A DNA stretch of 64,000 nucleotides, taken from Mycobacterium neglectum (lineage in GTDB: Bacteria > Actinomycetota > Actinomycetes > Mycobacteriales > Mycobacteriaceae). The position numbers were made by a program, and so were the translations under genes. Under the pieces are notes generated by a model. The model was not told the origin of the DNA and did no database searches. It worked only from the letters and a program-made list of their open reading frames with translations. The DNA lies in NCBI RefSeq assembly GCF_002591975.1, contig NZ_NVQE01000019.1, positions 1-64,000 of the forward strand, given 5' to 3'. Below are positions 34,190 to 42,934 of this stretch, piece after piece (position 1 is the stretch's first letter; each line of letters opens with the position of its first letter).

Positions 34190-35386
34190 CTAAGCCGTGA
34201 CGATGGGCAGCCGACCCCACCCGCGGACGCTTGACGTGTGTGCCATCGCGGCGTTGTCAAAATCGATGTCCCACTCTGGCCAGCGGGTCAGCATCTCCTC
34301 GAGCGCCACCCGTGCCTGCATCCGGGCCAGCGACGAGCCAAGGCAGAAATGCAACCCCTGACCGAACGACAGATGAGATCCGGTGCGATGGATGTCGAAA
34401 CTCTCGCCGTCCGGATAGTGCCGCTCGTCCCGATTGGCTGAGCCGTTGAGCAGCAGCATGACTGAGCCTTCAACGATTGTCTGCCCATGAACATCGGTAT
34501 CCCTTGCGACAGTGCGCGCCTGCACCGGTGACGGCGACTCGTAACGCAGCACCTCCTCGATAGCCCTAGGAATCAACGAGAAGTCCTCGGCGAGTTCACG
34601 CCGCTGGTCGGGGTGTTCGGCCAAAAGCTGGCCGATGAAGCCGATCAGTCGGGTGGTCGTTTCATTGCCCGCCCCGGCGATCATGCTCGTATAGGTCAGC
34701 ACCTCGATCCGCGTCAGCGGCCGGAGCTCTCCGTCCTCTTCGACTTCCGCATTGAGCAATTGCGTCATGACGTCGTCGGAGGGATGCTCCGCACGCCATT
34801 CGATGTACTCGGCGAAGAGCTGATACGCATTCTCGAAGGCATCGGCCGACACCGACTGGAAGTTGCCGTCTTTCAGTCCAATCGACGCGTCGGTGTTGTC
34901 CCGGATCTGCTGCTGCCCTTGCTCGGGAATGCCCAGCAGATAACCGATGGTCCGCATCGGGATCAGCGCCCCGAAGTCCGTGATCAAGTCGAACGTCGTG
35001 GCGCCTGCCAGTGCATCGAGCGCACGGACGCAATACTGCCGAGTCAGGGGTTCGATGGCCTCCATCCGCCGAGGCGTGAAAACCTTTGACAGCAGTCGCC
35101 GATGAATGTCATGGAGCGGCGGGTCCTCGAAAAGGATGACGCCGGGGGGCACCTCGACACCACTCATGATGATGTCCATCGTGGTGCCCTTGCCCGACCG
35201 GTAGGTATCCCAGTTGTGGAGTTCCCGCGCGACGTCCTCATAGCGGCTCAGCGCATAGAAGTTGTACTTCTCGTTGCGGTAGAGGGGCGCCTCGTCCCTC
35301 AGCCGTCTCCAGATCGGATAGGGGTTGTCATCGATGTCGAAATCGAACGGGTCGTAGTACAGATCGGTGGTGTGCACTTCGGTCAT
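34190..35386 (-). CDS. Cytochrome P450
   Basis: A 398-aa P450. The haem loop is LSFGQGLHFCLGSSLAR, the I-helix is IAGAGNETTTRLIG and ExxR lies in EEVLRYESP. The AGAGNETTT I-helix and the N-terminal YYDPFDFDIDDNPYPIWRRLR are typical of mycobacterial P450s acting on lipophilic rings. It is 12 bp downstream of the DapB-like reductase gene and co-directional with the flavin monooxygenase, so it forms a leftward three-gene operon. Confidence 0.93.
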   Translation of the reverse strand: MTEVHTTDLYYDPFDFDIDDNPYPIWRRLRDEAPLYRNEKYNFYALSRYEDVARELHNWDTYRSGKGTTMDIIMSGVEVPPGVILFEDPPLHDIHRRLLSKVFTPRRMEAIEPLTRQYCVRALDALAGATTFDLITDFGALIPMRTIGYLLGIPEQGQQQIRDNTDASIGLKDGNFQSVSADAFENAYQLFAEYIEWRAEHPSDDVMTQLLNAEVEEDGELRPLTRIEVLTYTSMIAGAGNETTTRLIGFIGQLLAEHPDQRRELAEDFSLIPRAIEEVLRYESPSPVQARTVARDTDVHGQTIVEGSVMLLLNGSANRDERHYPDGESFDIHRTGSHLSFGQGLHFCLGSSLARMQARVALEEMLTRWPEWDIDFDNAAMAHTSSVRGWGRLPIVTA

Positions 35387-35398
35387 GGGCTGCTCCTC

Positions 35399-36466
35399 TT
35401 AATCGAATGCGTGACGCGGCAATGTGTTCGGCAGGTCGAGCGAGCTCAGTAGGCCGGCGGGTGCTTCGACCACGTACGGAATCGCGTTGACCACCCGCAT
35501 CGCGGTGGCGGCCATCGCCGCGTGGCCCGCGGCGTGACCTTCCGCGGCGCCGACGTTCATCGCGCAGTGAATGTCAGGATCGCCCTCGATATCGACGCGG
35601 TATGTCGCATCGAACTCCGATGTGAGCCAGTCAGGCGCCACGTCGCGCGCCATCCGGATGATGTGTTCGACGACAATCGCTTCCCTGCCGTTGACCACTC
35701 CGGCCGCCCTGGTGCTCACCGCGCCACACGTTCCCGCCTTGATCGTGCCGAACGCCACCTCGATGTCGCGCTCGGTGAGGCGGCGGTCGAGCGTCCCGCG
35801 AACCTCCTCGACCTCGACGCCCAGGCCGGCAGCCATGAGATGTATCGGTGCCCGCCACGCCATTTCGATGAAGCCCGGAGTCTTCAGGAGAGGTTCGAAA
35901 TCGAGCGGGTGGCCGAAACCCATGCCGTTCATCATCACGTCGGCCACCGGGTAGTGGTCGTTGAGTGCGACCTCGGTGACCTTGAGGCAGCCGATCTTCT
36001 TCGACTGCGTGGCGAGCACCAGTGCCAACTGATCTGAGCCGAACCCGGGAAAGATGCCGGATGCATAGAACGACGCATTTCCCGCTTTGGCCGCCGATTC
36101 CAACTGCTCACGCCACTCAGGCGAGAAATAGGCGGGTGGATACACCAGGCTGGTTGACGACGTCGACACGACGTTGATACCCGACTCGAGCAGCTTGAGG
36201 TAATCGGGCACGGCACCCCCGTCGCGGTCGGGTCCGCTGGCGGCATATACCACGCAGTCGGGCTGCAGCGCGATCAGCGCGTCGGCGTCATTGGTCGCCG
36301 TCACCCCGACCGGATCGATACCGGCGAGCACGCCGGCGTCCTGGCCGACCTTGTCCGCCGAATGCACCCATACTCCGATAAGATCGAGGTCCGGACGGCC
36401 CGTAATCGCGTCTATCGCAATGGATCCGACGCCTCCGGTCGACCAGACCACGGTTGTCAACGTCAC
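35399..36466 (-). CDS. DapB-fold NAD(P)-dependent reductase-like protein
   Basis: A 355-aa protein with a Rossmann nucleotide site at the N-terminus (VVWSTGGVGSIAI, residues 6-18) and DCVVYAASGPDRDG, of the dihydrodipicolinate reductase/2,4-diaminopentanoate dehydrogenase-like group. It is not an authentic DapB: the catalytic HH motif is not seen. A paralogue on the opposite strand (37574-38680) shares VWSTGG(V/I)GSIAI and VVNA(I/V)PYVV. The GTG start follows AAAGGTGAAATT. It sits between the LLM monooxygenase and P450 genes. The reaction is unknown. Confidence 0.82.
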   Translation of the reverse strand: MTLTTVVWSTGGVGSIAIDAITGRPDLDLIGVWVHSADKVGQDAGVLAGIDPVGVTATNDADALIALQPDCVVYAASGPDRDGGAVPDYLKLLESGINVVSTSSTSLVYPPAYFSPEWREQLESAAKAGNASFYASGIFPGFGSDQLALVLATQSKKIGCLKVTEVALNDHYPVADVMMNGMGFGHPLDFEPLLKTPGFIEMAWRAPIHLMAAGLGVEVEEVRGTLDRRLTERDIEVAFGTIKAGTCGAVSTRAAGVVNGREAIVVEHIIRMARDVAPDWLTSEFDATYRVDIEGDPDIHCAMNVGAAEGHAAGHAAMAATAMRVVNAIPYVVEAPAGLLSSLDLPNTLPRHAFD

Positions 36467-36481
36467 AATTTCACCTTTCGG

Positions 36482-37450
36482 TCACGCACGCTCGGTCGCC
36501 ATGACGGCGCGTTCCAGATACGGCCATGCGATGTCGGGCGGGATACCGCCGCACAGCGGAAGCAGCGGAAGCGGTCTGCCGCCGCGGATATAGGCGGCCG
36601 CCTCGTCGATGGTGAAGATCCGGTACGGGCCAGGGGTATCCCGTAGGGCGGCGACAGTGTCGGCGCGCGAGATGCTGGCGACCGAATCATCGCCATGGCG
36701 ATAGGACGCAGCCATCGTCGCATCGTGCAGGAGGTGGATTCCGAGCTCATCCCATGCGGCGTCGACGTCGTCGGCGACGAAGACCGTGGTGGGCGCGTCG
36801 GGAGTGGGAAACTGGATCACCCCCGGTTCATGGCCGTTGGCACGGCATTCCGCTTCGTAGAAGTCCTTGAGTGCGGGTGAATCGGTTTGAGAGATGAAGC
36901 CAAGCCCGTACTTCGCCGCGCGCCGCGCCGCCGCCTTGCTGCCTCCCGCGATGAGCATGTACGGCCCCCCTGGTGTCGCAGGAGCCGGTGTGACATGCAT
37001 TCGTCTGCCGTCGAGCTCGACCGGTTCTCCCGCAAGCAGGAGGCACAGTAACGCGAGGGACTCATCGGCCCGCCGTCCGCGCCCGTCCATATCAAGCCCG
37101 AAATGCTCGTATTCCTCAGGGCGGTGGCCGATTCCGAAGGCGTAAGAGACCCGCCCCTTGCTGATGATGTCCAGAACGCTGATCTCCTCCGCCAGCCGGA
37201 CAGGGTCCCAGAACGTGATGGGCACGGCCGCCAGAAGGATCGCGAGTTGCTTGGTGCGGGCGGCAATCGCGGACGCGAGGATGTGCGGGACAGGGAGATG
37301 ACCGTCGTCAGCACCGTGATGTTCACTCAACACGGCGATCAGCGCGCCGCGCGTCTCGGCCCACGCACACATGTCGATCGCCCCGGCGTAGAGGTCAGTC
37401 GCGGGTGCACCGACGGCGGGCGCTCGCATGTCGAATCGCAGGGTGAACAT
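36482..37450 (-). CDS. LLM-class (luciferase-like) flavin-dependent oxidoreductase
   Basis: A 322-aa TIM-barrel flavin or F420 enzyme of the bacterial luciferase superfamily. VLSEHHGADDG, ILLAAVPITFWDPVRLAEEISVLD and ISKGRVSYAFGIGHRPEEYEHFG are diagnostic. Mycobacterial members often use F420 or FMNH2 to oxidise or reduce lipophilic substrates. The start lacks a clear ribosome site. It is the first gene of the operon with the DapB-like protein and P450, and is divergent from the second DapB-like gene, with four candidate half or full operators in the 123-bp gap. Confidence 0.88.
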   Translation of the reverse strand: MFTLRFDMRAPAVGAPATDLYAGAIDMCAWAETRGALIAVLSEHHGADDGHLPVPHILASAIAARTKQLAILLAAVPITFWDPVRLAEEISVLDIISKGRVSYAFGIGHRPEEYEHFGLDMDGRGRRADESLALLCLLLAGEPVELDGRRMHVTPAPATPGGPYMLIAGGSKAAARRAAKYGLGFISQTDSPALKDFYEAECRANGHEPGVIQFPTPDAPTTVFVADDVDAAWDELGIHLLHDATMAASYRHGDDSVASISRADTVAALRDTPGPYRIFTIDEAAAYIRGGRPLPLLPLCGGIPPDIAWPYLERAVMATERA

Positions 37451-37496
37451 TCAGTGCCGCATCAAGGACGGGGTGGCCACGCCGACCGACTATAAC

Positions 37497-37551
37497 CTAA
37501 GATTTGTTCTGCTTCGCTTTAATAGTGGTTGCTATTCTAAAACTTGTTCGG
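37497..37551. promoter_or_regulatory. Divergent promoter with two TGTTC boxes flanking an AATAG-n6-CTATT operator
   Basis: CTAAGATTTGTTC (37497-37509) and CTAAAACTTGTTC (37537-37549) flank AATAGTGGTTGCTATT (37521-37536). The central site has the same design as the palindrome beside the TetR gene at 18834. Both regulators of the region could meet at this promoter. Confidence 0.6.
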
Positions 37552-37573
37552 GCGCTCGCCACGAGGAGGAAAA

Positions 37574-38680
37574 ATGACAGCAGGTAGGCACCGCGTCGTG
37601 GTGTGGTCGACGGGTGGCATCGGGTCCATCGCGATCCGGGCTATCAACCAACGTCCGAACCTCGATCTCGTCGGAGTGTGGGTGCATTCCCCCGAAAAAG
37701 ACGGCATGGACGCCGGCGAACTCGCCAACGGCGAACCGATCGGGCTGAGCGTCACAACCGACGCGGACGCGCTCATCGCGCTGAAGCCCGACTGCGTCAT
37801 CTACGCCGCCAGCGGTCCCGAACGCGATGCGTTGGCGATCCCTGACTACGTGAAACTGCTCAGCGCCGGAATCAACGTCGTGACGACGAGCACCACCAGG
37901 CTGGTCAACCCGCATGCGTACGAGCCGGCCGAGTGGCGTGATCAGCTCGTCACCGCGGCGAAGGCGGGCCAGGTATCGCTGTACGCATCGGGTATCGAGC
38001 CCGGCTTCGCCGCCGACTACCTTTCGCTGGTACTGAGTACGCAGTCGTCCCAGATCGAGAAGATCCACGCCTACGAGATCGGCCTCTATGACGACTACGG
38101 CGTGCCCGACATCATGAGTGACGCAATGGGATTCGGCCGTCCCCTCGACTACGAGCCGTGGATCGCCATGCCGGGCGCCATCGAAGGCGAATGGCAGGGA
38201 CAGATCCGGATGGTCGCCGATGCGCTCGGCGTCGAGGTTCAGGAAATGCGGTCGACATTCGATCGCGCGGTGACGGAACGGACGCTCGACGTCGCGATGG
38301 GCACGGTCGAGGCAGGCACCTGCGGCGCATTGCGGATGCAGGCGATCGGTGTCGTCGACGGACGCGAGGCCATCGTCATCGAACACGTCACCCGCCTGGC
38401 TCCCGACGTCGCACCGCACTGGCCGACGCTGCCGAATGCCCTGGGCTATCGCGTCGTCATCACCGGCACGCCGGACATCGACTGCACCTTCGACGTGACG
38501 CTTCGCGATCGCAAGAAAGCAGGAATCGAGAGCATGACATCCGGGGCGGGAGCGATGGTGGCCACAGCCATGCGCGTCGTGAACGCCGTGCCCTACGTGG
38601 TGGCAGCGGCGCCGGGCCTGATCAGCTCCGTCGACCTGCCGCTCACCATTCCGAAGGGCGCCTTCAACCCTGGCGGGTGA
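37574..38680 (+). CDS. DapB-fold NAD(P)-dependent reductase-like protein (paralogue)
   Basis: A 368-aa paralogue of the protein at 35399-36466. It has the same Rossmann start (VVVWSTGGIGSIAI), DADALIALKPDCVIYAASGP, and conserved central and C-terminal segments such as GTVEAGTCGALRMQA and AMRVVNAVPYVV. ATG 37574 has GAGGAGG 6 nt upstream. The end lies 1 bp from the convergent DUF2469 gene, so no room exists for a separate terminator. The reaction is unknown. The pairing of two diverged copies around an LLM gene suggests different substrates or a heteromer. Confidence 0.82.
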   Translation: MTAGRHRVVVWSTGGIGSIAIRAINQRPNLDLVGVWVHSPEKDGMDAGELANGEPIGLSVTTDADALIALKPDCVIYAASGPERDALAIPDYVKLLSAGINVVTTSTTRLVNPHAYEPAEWRDQLVTAAKAGQVSLYASGIEPGFAADYLSLVLSTQSSQIEKIHAYEIGLYDDYGVPDIMSDAMGFGRPLDYEPWIAMPGAIEGEWQGQIRMVADALGVEVQEMRSTFDRAVTERTLDVAMGTVEAGTCGALRMQAIGVVDGREAIVIEHVTRLAPDVAPHWPTLPNALGYRVVITGTPDIDCTFDVTLRDRKKAGIESMTSGAGAMVATAMRVVNAVPYVVAAAPGLISSVDLPLTIPKGAFNPGG

Positions 38681-38681
38681 G

Positions 38682-38987
38682 CTACTCGGGGAGCCGAAGC
38701 TCGGGCTTCTCGACCTCTTCGATGTTCACGTCCTTGAAGGTGATCACCCGGACCTGTTTGACGAAGCGAGCCGGCCGGTACATGTCCCACACCCACGCGT
38801 CGCCCATCCTCAGCTCGAAGTAGACCTCGCCCTCGGAGTTGCGGGGCACCAGCTCGACGCTGTTGGCGAGGTAGAAGCGCCGCTCCGTCTCGACGACGTA
38901 GCTGAACTGCCCGACGATGTCCTTGTATTCGCGGTAGAGCGAGAGCTCCATCTCGGTTTCGTACTTTTCGAGATCTTCGGCACTCAT
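38682..38987 (-). CDS. DUF2469 protein (Rv2901c homologue)
   Basis: A 101-aa soluble protein conserved next to rnhB in actinobacteria. The acidic N-terminus MSAEDLEKYETEMELSLYREYKD and YRPARFVKQVRVITFKDVNIEE are characteristic. Function is not established. It is the last gene of the leftward lepB-rnhB-DUF2469 group, 49 bp after rnhB. It marks the start of the conserved core block. Confidence 0.92.
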   Translation of the reverse strand: MSAEDLEKYETEMELSLYREYKDIVGQFSYVVETERRFYLANSVELVPRNSEGEVYFELRMGDAWVWDMYRPARFVKQVRVITFKDVNIEEVEKPELRLPE

Positions 38988-39036
38988 CAGCTCAGCCGTC
39001 CTTCATATCCGCACTCATCGCGATTCCAATCCTCCC

Positions 39037-39834
39037 CTACCCGAATCGGCTCCGCTGTTCGGGTTCGGTGTCGAGTTCCACGTCCGGCACCAACACGGTG
39101 CCGATTTCTGTGCCCACCCCTGTCACCAGCCGACGGACATTGATGAACGAGTACCGGTGCTGGCTGCACGGGCCCAACTCGGCGAGGGCCGCGCTGTGCG
39201 CCGGAGTGCTGTATCCCTTGTGCTCGGCGAAGCCGTAGCCCGGATGCTCGGACTCCATCGCGACCATCAGCCTGTCACGACTCACCTTCGCCAGCACGCT
39301 CGCCGCCGCGATGCACGCCGCTGCCGCGTCACCGCCGACCACAGGCAGCGAGGGCGCCGGCAGACCCGGCACCCGGAAGCCGTCGGACAGCACATAACCC
39401 GGCCGCACCGACAGGCCCGCCACGGCACGTCGCATGCCCTCGATGTTGGCCACGTGTACTCCGCGGCGATCGACTTCCTTCGATGGAATGAAGACCACGT
39501 GGTAGGCCAGCGCGTACCTGCGGATCAGCGGAAACAGGCGCTCGCGTTCATTCTCATTGAGCTTCTTGGAGTCGTCGAGTGCCGCCAGGCTCTCGAGCCG
39601 GTTCGGTCCGAGCACGCAGGCCGCCACCACGAGCGGCCCCGCACAGGCTCCGCGCCCCACCTCATCGACGCCCGCCACGGGCCCCAGGCCACCGCGGTAC
39701 AGCGCAGACTCCAAGGTGCGCAGGCCGGAGGACTTCCGGATCACCGTTCGTGGAGGCCATGTCGACGGCAACTCAGGCCCTCTGTCCCCCTGCCTTCGGC
39801 GGGCGGTGCCCCCACTTCGCTCTGAGCGGCTCAT
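39037..39834 (-). CDS. rnhB: Ribonuclease HII
   Basis: A 265-aa RNase HII that cleaves RNA in RNA-DNA hybrids and removes single ribonucleotides in DNA. The first catalytic acids are in [19 protein letters not shown] follows, and KVSRDRLM and [10 protein letters not shown] are family elements. Compared with M. tuberculosis the N-terminus is about 20 residues longer. ATG 39834 is nonetheless well supported by AGGAG 7 nt upstream, while a TTG at 39771 is the alternative. It follows lepB by 19 bp. Confidence 0.96.
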   Translation of the reverse strand: MSRSERSGGTARRRQGDRGPELPSTWPPRTVIRKSSGLRTLESALYRGGLGPVAGVDEVGRGACAGPLVVAACVLGPNRLESLAALDDSKKLNENERERLFPLIRRYALAYHVVFIPSKEVDRRGVHVANIEGMRRAVAGLSVRPGYVLSDGFRVPGLPAPSLPVVGGDAAAACIAAASVLAKVSRDRLMVAMESEHPGYGFAEHKGYSTPAHSAALAELGPCSQHRYSFINVRRLVTGVGTEIGTVLVPDVELDTEPEQRSRFG

Positions 39835-39853
39835 CGCGAAACTCCTATTGGGA

Positions 39854-40756
39854 CTACGGGTTCACCTGGGGATTTACCGAGTCCACCCCACCCCATCGGC
39901 CCGGTGGCCATGCGATGAACTGTGCTTTTCCGATCACATTGGCTACCGGTACCGTGCCCGCCTCCGGGTCACCCGTGCACAGCAGTCCCCGTTGTGCGTC
40001 GGTGGGCGTACTCGTGCAATGCGCGCGCGAATCCGCGGAATGGGTGCGGTTGTCCCCCATCACCCACACCTTGCCTTCGGGGACGGTCACCGGCCCGAAC
40101 TCATTGCCCAGACACGCGGCGTAGGGGTTGTTGGGTTCGACATTCATCGTGGCGAAGTCCAGATACGGCTCGTCGAGGCGCTTGCCGTTGACCGTCAGCC
40201 CGGTATTGGCGCGGCACTCGATGGTCTGGCCGCCAACCGCGATGACTCGCTTGACGAGGTCGTTCTCGTCCGGCGGGACGAACCCGATGAAGGACAGGCC
40301 GTTCTGGATGAAGCGCACCACCTCGTTGTCGGACCGGATCGACTTGTATCCGACGTTCCAGTTCGGTGGACCCTTGAAGACGACGACATCGCCGGGTTCG
40401 GGCGATCCGAACCGATAGGACAACTTGTCGACCATGATGCGGTCGCCGGTGCAACCGGGGCACCCGTGCAGCGTGGGCTCCATCGACTCCGATGGGATGA
40501 GATACGGGCGCGCGACGAACGTCAGCATGACGTAGTAGAGGACCAGCGCGATCGAGATCAGAATGGCGAATTCGCGCAGCGCGCCGTGCTTCTTTTTCGG
40601 TTCGTCGGCGTCGTCTTCCGGAGCCGCCCCGGCGGCGACATCGGAAACAGAATCAGAGTCCTCGGGCACGCCGTCGAGCTCGTCGGGTTCGCTGGATCCA
40701 CTCACCGGATCAGGGTAGCCAGCGCGCTGCTCATCGCCGCGCCGATCGGCTCCCAC
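39854..40756 (-). CDS. lepB: Signal peptidase I
   Basis: A 300-aa membrane protease that removes Sec signal peptides. An acidic cytoplasmic N-terminus of about 55 residues precedes one membrane segment ([20 protein letters not shown]). The catalytic Ser is in IPSESMEP, the catalytic Lys in [11 protein letters not shown], and [11 protein letters not shown] is the box E region. GTG 40756 gives the full acidic tail, but a GTG at 40705 is possible and neither has a strong ribosome site. It lies between rplS and rnhB, as in M. tuberculosis. Confidence 0.95.
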   Translation of the reverse strand: MGADRRGDEQRAGYPDPVSGSSEPDELDGVPEDSDSVSDVAAGAAPEDDADEPKKKHGALREFAILISIALVLYYVMLTFVARPYLIPSESMEPTLHGCPGCTGDRIMVDKLSYRFGSPEPGDVVVFKGPPNWNVGYKSIRSDNEVVRFIQNGLSFIGFVPPDENDLVKRVIAVGGQTIECRANTGLTVNGKRLDEPYLDFATMNVEPNNPYAACLGNEFGPVTVPEGKVWVMGDNRTHSADSRAHCTSTPTDAQRGLLCTGDPEAGTVPVANVIGKAQFIAWPPGRWGGVDSVNPQVNP

Positions 40757-40791
40757 CTGTCAGAACCCGGCGTGTCGGCCGGACGCGCCAG

Positions 40792-41142
40792 TCAGCGCTT
40801 TTCCTTGATCTTCGCCTTCTTGCCACGCAGCTCGCGCAGGTAGTACAGCTTGGCACGACGGACGTCACCGCGGGTGACGACGTCGATGTGGTCGATGTTG
40901 GGCGAGTGCACGGGGAACGTCCGCTCGACGCCCACGCCGTAGCTCTCCTTGCGCACGGTGAACGTCTCGCGGATGCCACCGCCCTGACGGCGCAGAACGA
41001 CACCCTTGAAGACCTGGATGCGTTCCTTGGAGCCCTCGATGACCTTCACGTGCACGTTCACGGTGTCGCCGGGGCTGAAGTCCGGGATGTCGTCGCGTAG
41101 CGACGCCTGATCGACGAAATCCAGCGTGTTCATCGGTGACAC
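40792..41142 (-). CDS. rplS: 50S ribosomal protein L19
   Basis: A 116-aa L19. [41 protein letters not shown] and [24 protein letters not shown] are diagnostic. AAGGAAG precedes the ATG. It is divergent from lppW across about 300 bp. It is known to sit at the 30S-50S interface. Confidence 0.97.
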   Translation of the reverse strand: MSPMNTLDFVDQASLRDDIPDFSPGDTVNVHVKVIEGSKERIQVFKGVVLRRQGGGIRETFTVRKESYGVGVERTFPVHSPNIDHIDVVTRGDVRRAKLYYLRELRGKKAKIKEKR

Positions 41143-41367
41143 TTCCTTGCTGTTGGCGGCTGCGGGCGGTGGCGAATCAATCGCGTCGCCGAGCCGATCT
41201 TTCGGGTATCGGGGTGTATCTCGCAGCGGACTGAGAGACCGAAGGTCCCGACCGGCGCAGACAACTGCTCAATTGTGCCAGATAGGCCCGATCCAGCGAA
41301 ATCCGGTGACGAACGACGACCCCGCACGCTGCGGACGCCTAGCTGCGCGCGACCGGTCATCGGCGGT

Positions 41368-41373
41368 TAGGCT
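41368..41373 (+). promoter_or_regulatory. TAGGCT -10 element upstream of lppW
   Basis: TTAGGCT at 41367-41373 fits the mycobacterial TANNNT -10 hexamer and lies about 67 bp before the lppW start in the 298-bp rplS-lppW gap. The same hexamer precedes both dac genes and ffh. Nothing else clear was seen in this gap. Confidence 0.4.
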
Positions 41374-41440
41374 GAATGCCAAAGGGTATGGCGGTGTAGT
41401 GAGCCCGAACCCTTATCCACCAAGGAGCCGTGGGAGGGTC

Positions 41441-42352
41441 ATGCGACGCGGGGCGTCGAAGCTGGTCACGGCTGTCGCGGTCGTCAGCGCCGCGATGCTC
41501 GCCGGATGCGGGTGCGAGGCGAGGGTGTACGGAACTCCTCCGGAGCCCGCACTGACCGTCGTCGCGCCGCAGGGCAGCATGGCTCCGCTACCCGAAGCAC
41601 CGCTCGACGAACCCCCCGCCAGCTTCGCCGGGCTGGATGGCCGCATCCAGCAGGCGGTCGCCGGTGCGGCGGGTGCCGACATCTCGGTCGTGGTGTTGGA
41701 TCGAAGCACCGGCCAGACGGTGTCGGGCGGGGACGGTCGGCCGTTCCCCATCGCCTCGGTGGTGAAGCTGTTCATCGCAGACGACCTGTTGCTGCAGGAA
41801 GCCGAAGGGAAGACGGAGCTGTCGCCCGCTGATCGCGGCGCGCTCGACGTCATGCTGAGATCGTCCGACGACAGTGCGGCCGAGAACTTCTGGAACCGCA
41901 GCGGTGGCAGCGACATCATCAGCCGCGTCGTCGCCCGCTACGGCCTTACCAGCACGACGAAGCCGTACAACGGTAGCTGGGACCTCACGATGAGCACCGC
42001 AGGCGACCTGGTCCGGTACTACGACAAGCTGCTGAACGGCAGCGGCGGACTGCCGCAGGAGCAAGCCAACGTCATCATCGGCAATCTCGCGCGGTCGACG
42101 CCGATAGGGATCGACGGATACCCGCAGCGTTTCGGCATTCCCGATGGGCTCTACGCCGAGCCCGTCGCCGTCAAACAGGGGTGGTTCTGCTGTTGGAGCG
42201 GCGCCAACCAATTGCATGTGTCCACCGGGGTGATCGGCCATGAGCGACGCTATGTGATGGCGATCGGGTCGCTGGATCCCACCGGCGACGCGGCCGCGCG
42301 CGAGCACGTCACCCAGGCCGTCAAAACGATGTTCCCCGGCGGCCATATCTAA
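41441..42352 (+). CDS. lppW: Beta-lactamase-fold lipoprotein LppW
   Basis: A 303-aa lipoprotein. The lipobox is MLAGC (cleavage before C27), followed by a Pro-rich linker. The catalytic domain resembles class A beta-lactamases/transpeptidases with SxxK as S-V-V-K in PIASVVKLF, an SDDSAAENF element in the second-motif position, and a Cys pair CCWSG near the end. The position between rplS and trmD matches Rv2905. ATG 41441 is chosen from the signal peptide; GGGAGG is very close (3 nt), with AAGGAG further up. Hydrolytic activity is not certain. Confidence 0.9.
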   Translation: MRRGASKLVTAVAVVSAAMLAGCGCEARVYGTPPEPALTVVAPQGSMAPLPEAPLDEPPASFAGLDGRIQQAVAGAAGADISVVVLDRSTGQTVSGGDGRPFPIASVVKLFIADDLLLQEAEGKTELSPADRGALDVMLRSSDDSAAENFWNRSGGSDIISRVVARYGLTSTTKPYNGSWDLTMSTAGDLVRYYDKLLNGSGGLPQEQANVIIGNLARSTPIGIDGYPQRFGIPDGLYAEPVAVKQGWFCCWSGANQLHVSTGVIGHERRYVMAIGSLDPTGDAAAREHVTQAVKTMFPGGHI

Positions 42353-42400
42353 CTCGCCCCTTTTGCGCGAGCTGGGCCCATGCGGAAGGAAAGCGACCCC

Positions 42401-42928
42401 ATGACAGATGACGACCGCTCCGCACTGCGGCTTTCCCGTCGAACCATGCTCGGCAGCCTGGGTGTCGGTGTCGCCGCGATGGCCACCGCGCCGCAGGCAC
42501 AGGCGCAGCTCGACGAGGGCTACGAGGCGATGCTGATGAAGTGCATCGACCCGCGATTCACCACCAACGCCTGGAATTACATGACGGGCCGCGGCTGGCA
42601 GAACAACTACAGCGAGTTCGCCTTCGCCGGCGGCCCGGTCGGCGTGGTGGCATCGGCCTTCGCAGGCTGGCATCAGACGTTCTGGGAGAACCTCGCCATC
42701 TCGGTGGACTTGCATTGGGTGAAACGGGTAGTCGGTATGACGCATCGCGATTGTGGCGCCGCCGCAGTGGCCTATGGCGATCGGGTCCTGACGGACAGGG
42801 CCTATGAAACCGAGATGTTGTCCGCCGCGCTGCGAGAGTTCCGCACCCAGGTGCAGCAACGCGAGCCCGAGCTCCCTGTCGAACTCGGCATCATGGAAAT
42901 CGACGGCAGCGTGCAGTACGTCAACTGA
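42401..42928 (+). CDS. Tat-exported beta-carbonic-anhydrase-like protein
   Basis: A 175-aa protein with a twin-arginine signal (LSRRTMLGSLGVGVAAMATA) and a likely cleavage after AQA. The mature part carries the zinc-site pattern of beta carbonic anhydrases: C48-I-D50-P-R52 and H115-R-D-C118, with spacing close to the family. The domain is shorter than usual. ATG 42401 has GGAAAG about 9 nt upstream; the earlier ATG at 42380 does not. It would hydrate CO2 outside the membrane if active. M. tuberculosis has no gene at this point between lppW and trmD, so this is a lineage insertion. Confidence 0.75.
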   Translation: MTDDDRSALRLSRRTMLGSLGVGVAAMATAPQAQAQLDEGYEAMLMKCIDPRFTTNAWNYMTGRGWQNNYSEFAFAGGPVGVVASAFAGWHQTFWENLAISVDLHWVKRVVGMTHRDCGAAAVAYGDRVLTDRAYETEMLSAALREFRTQVQQREPELPVELGIMEIDGSVQYVN

Positions 42929-42934
42929 GCGCGT

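Noticed and set aside
35399..36466. DapB for lysine biosynthesis
   Set aside because: No DapB catalytic HH motif and the context is catabolic; a paralogue is nearby.
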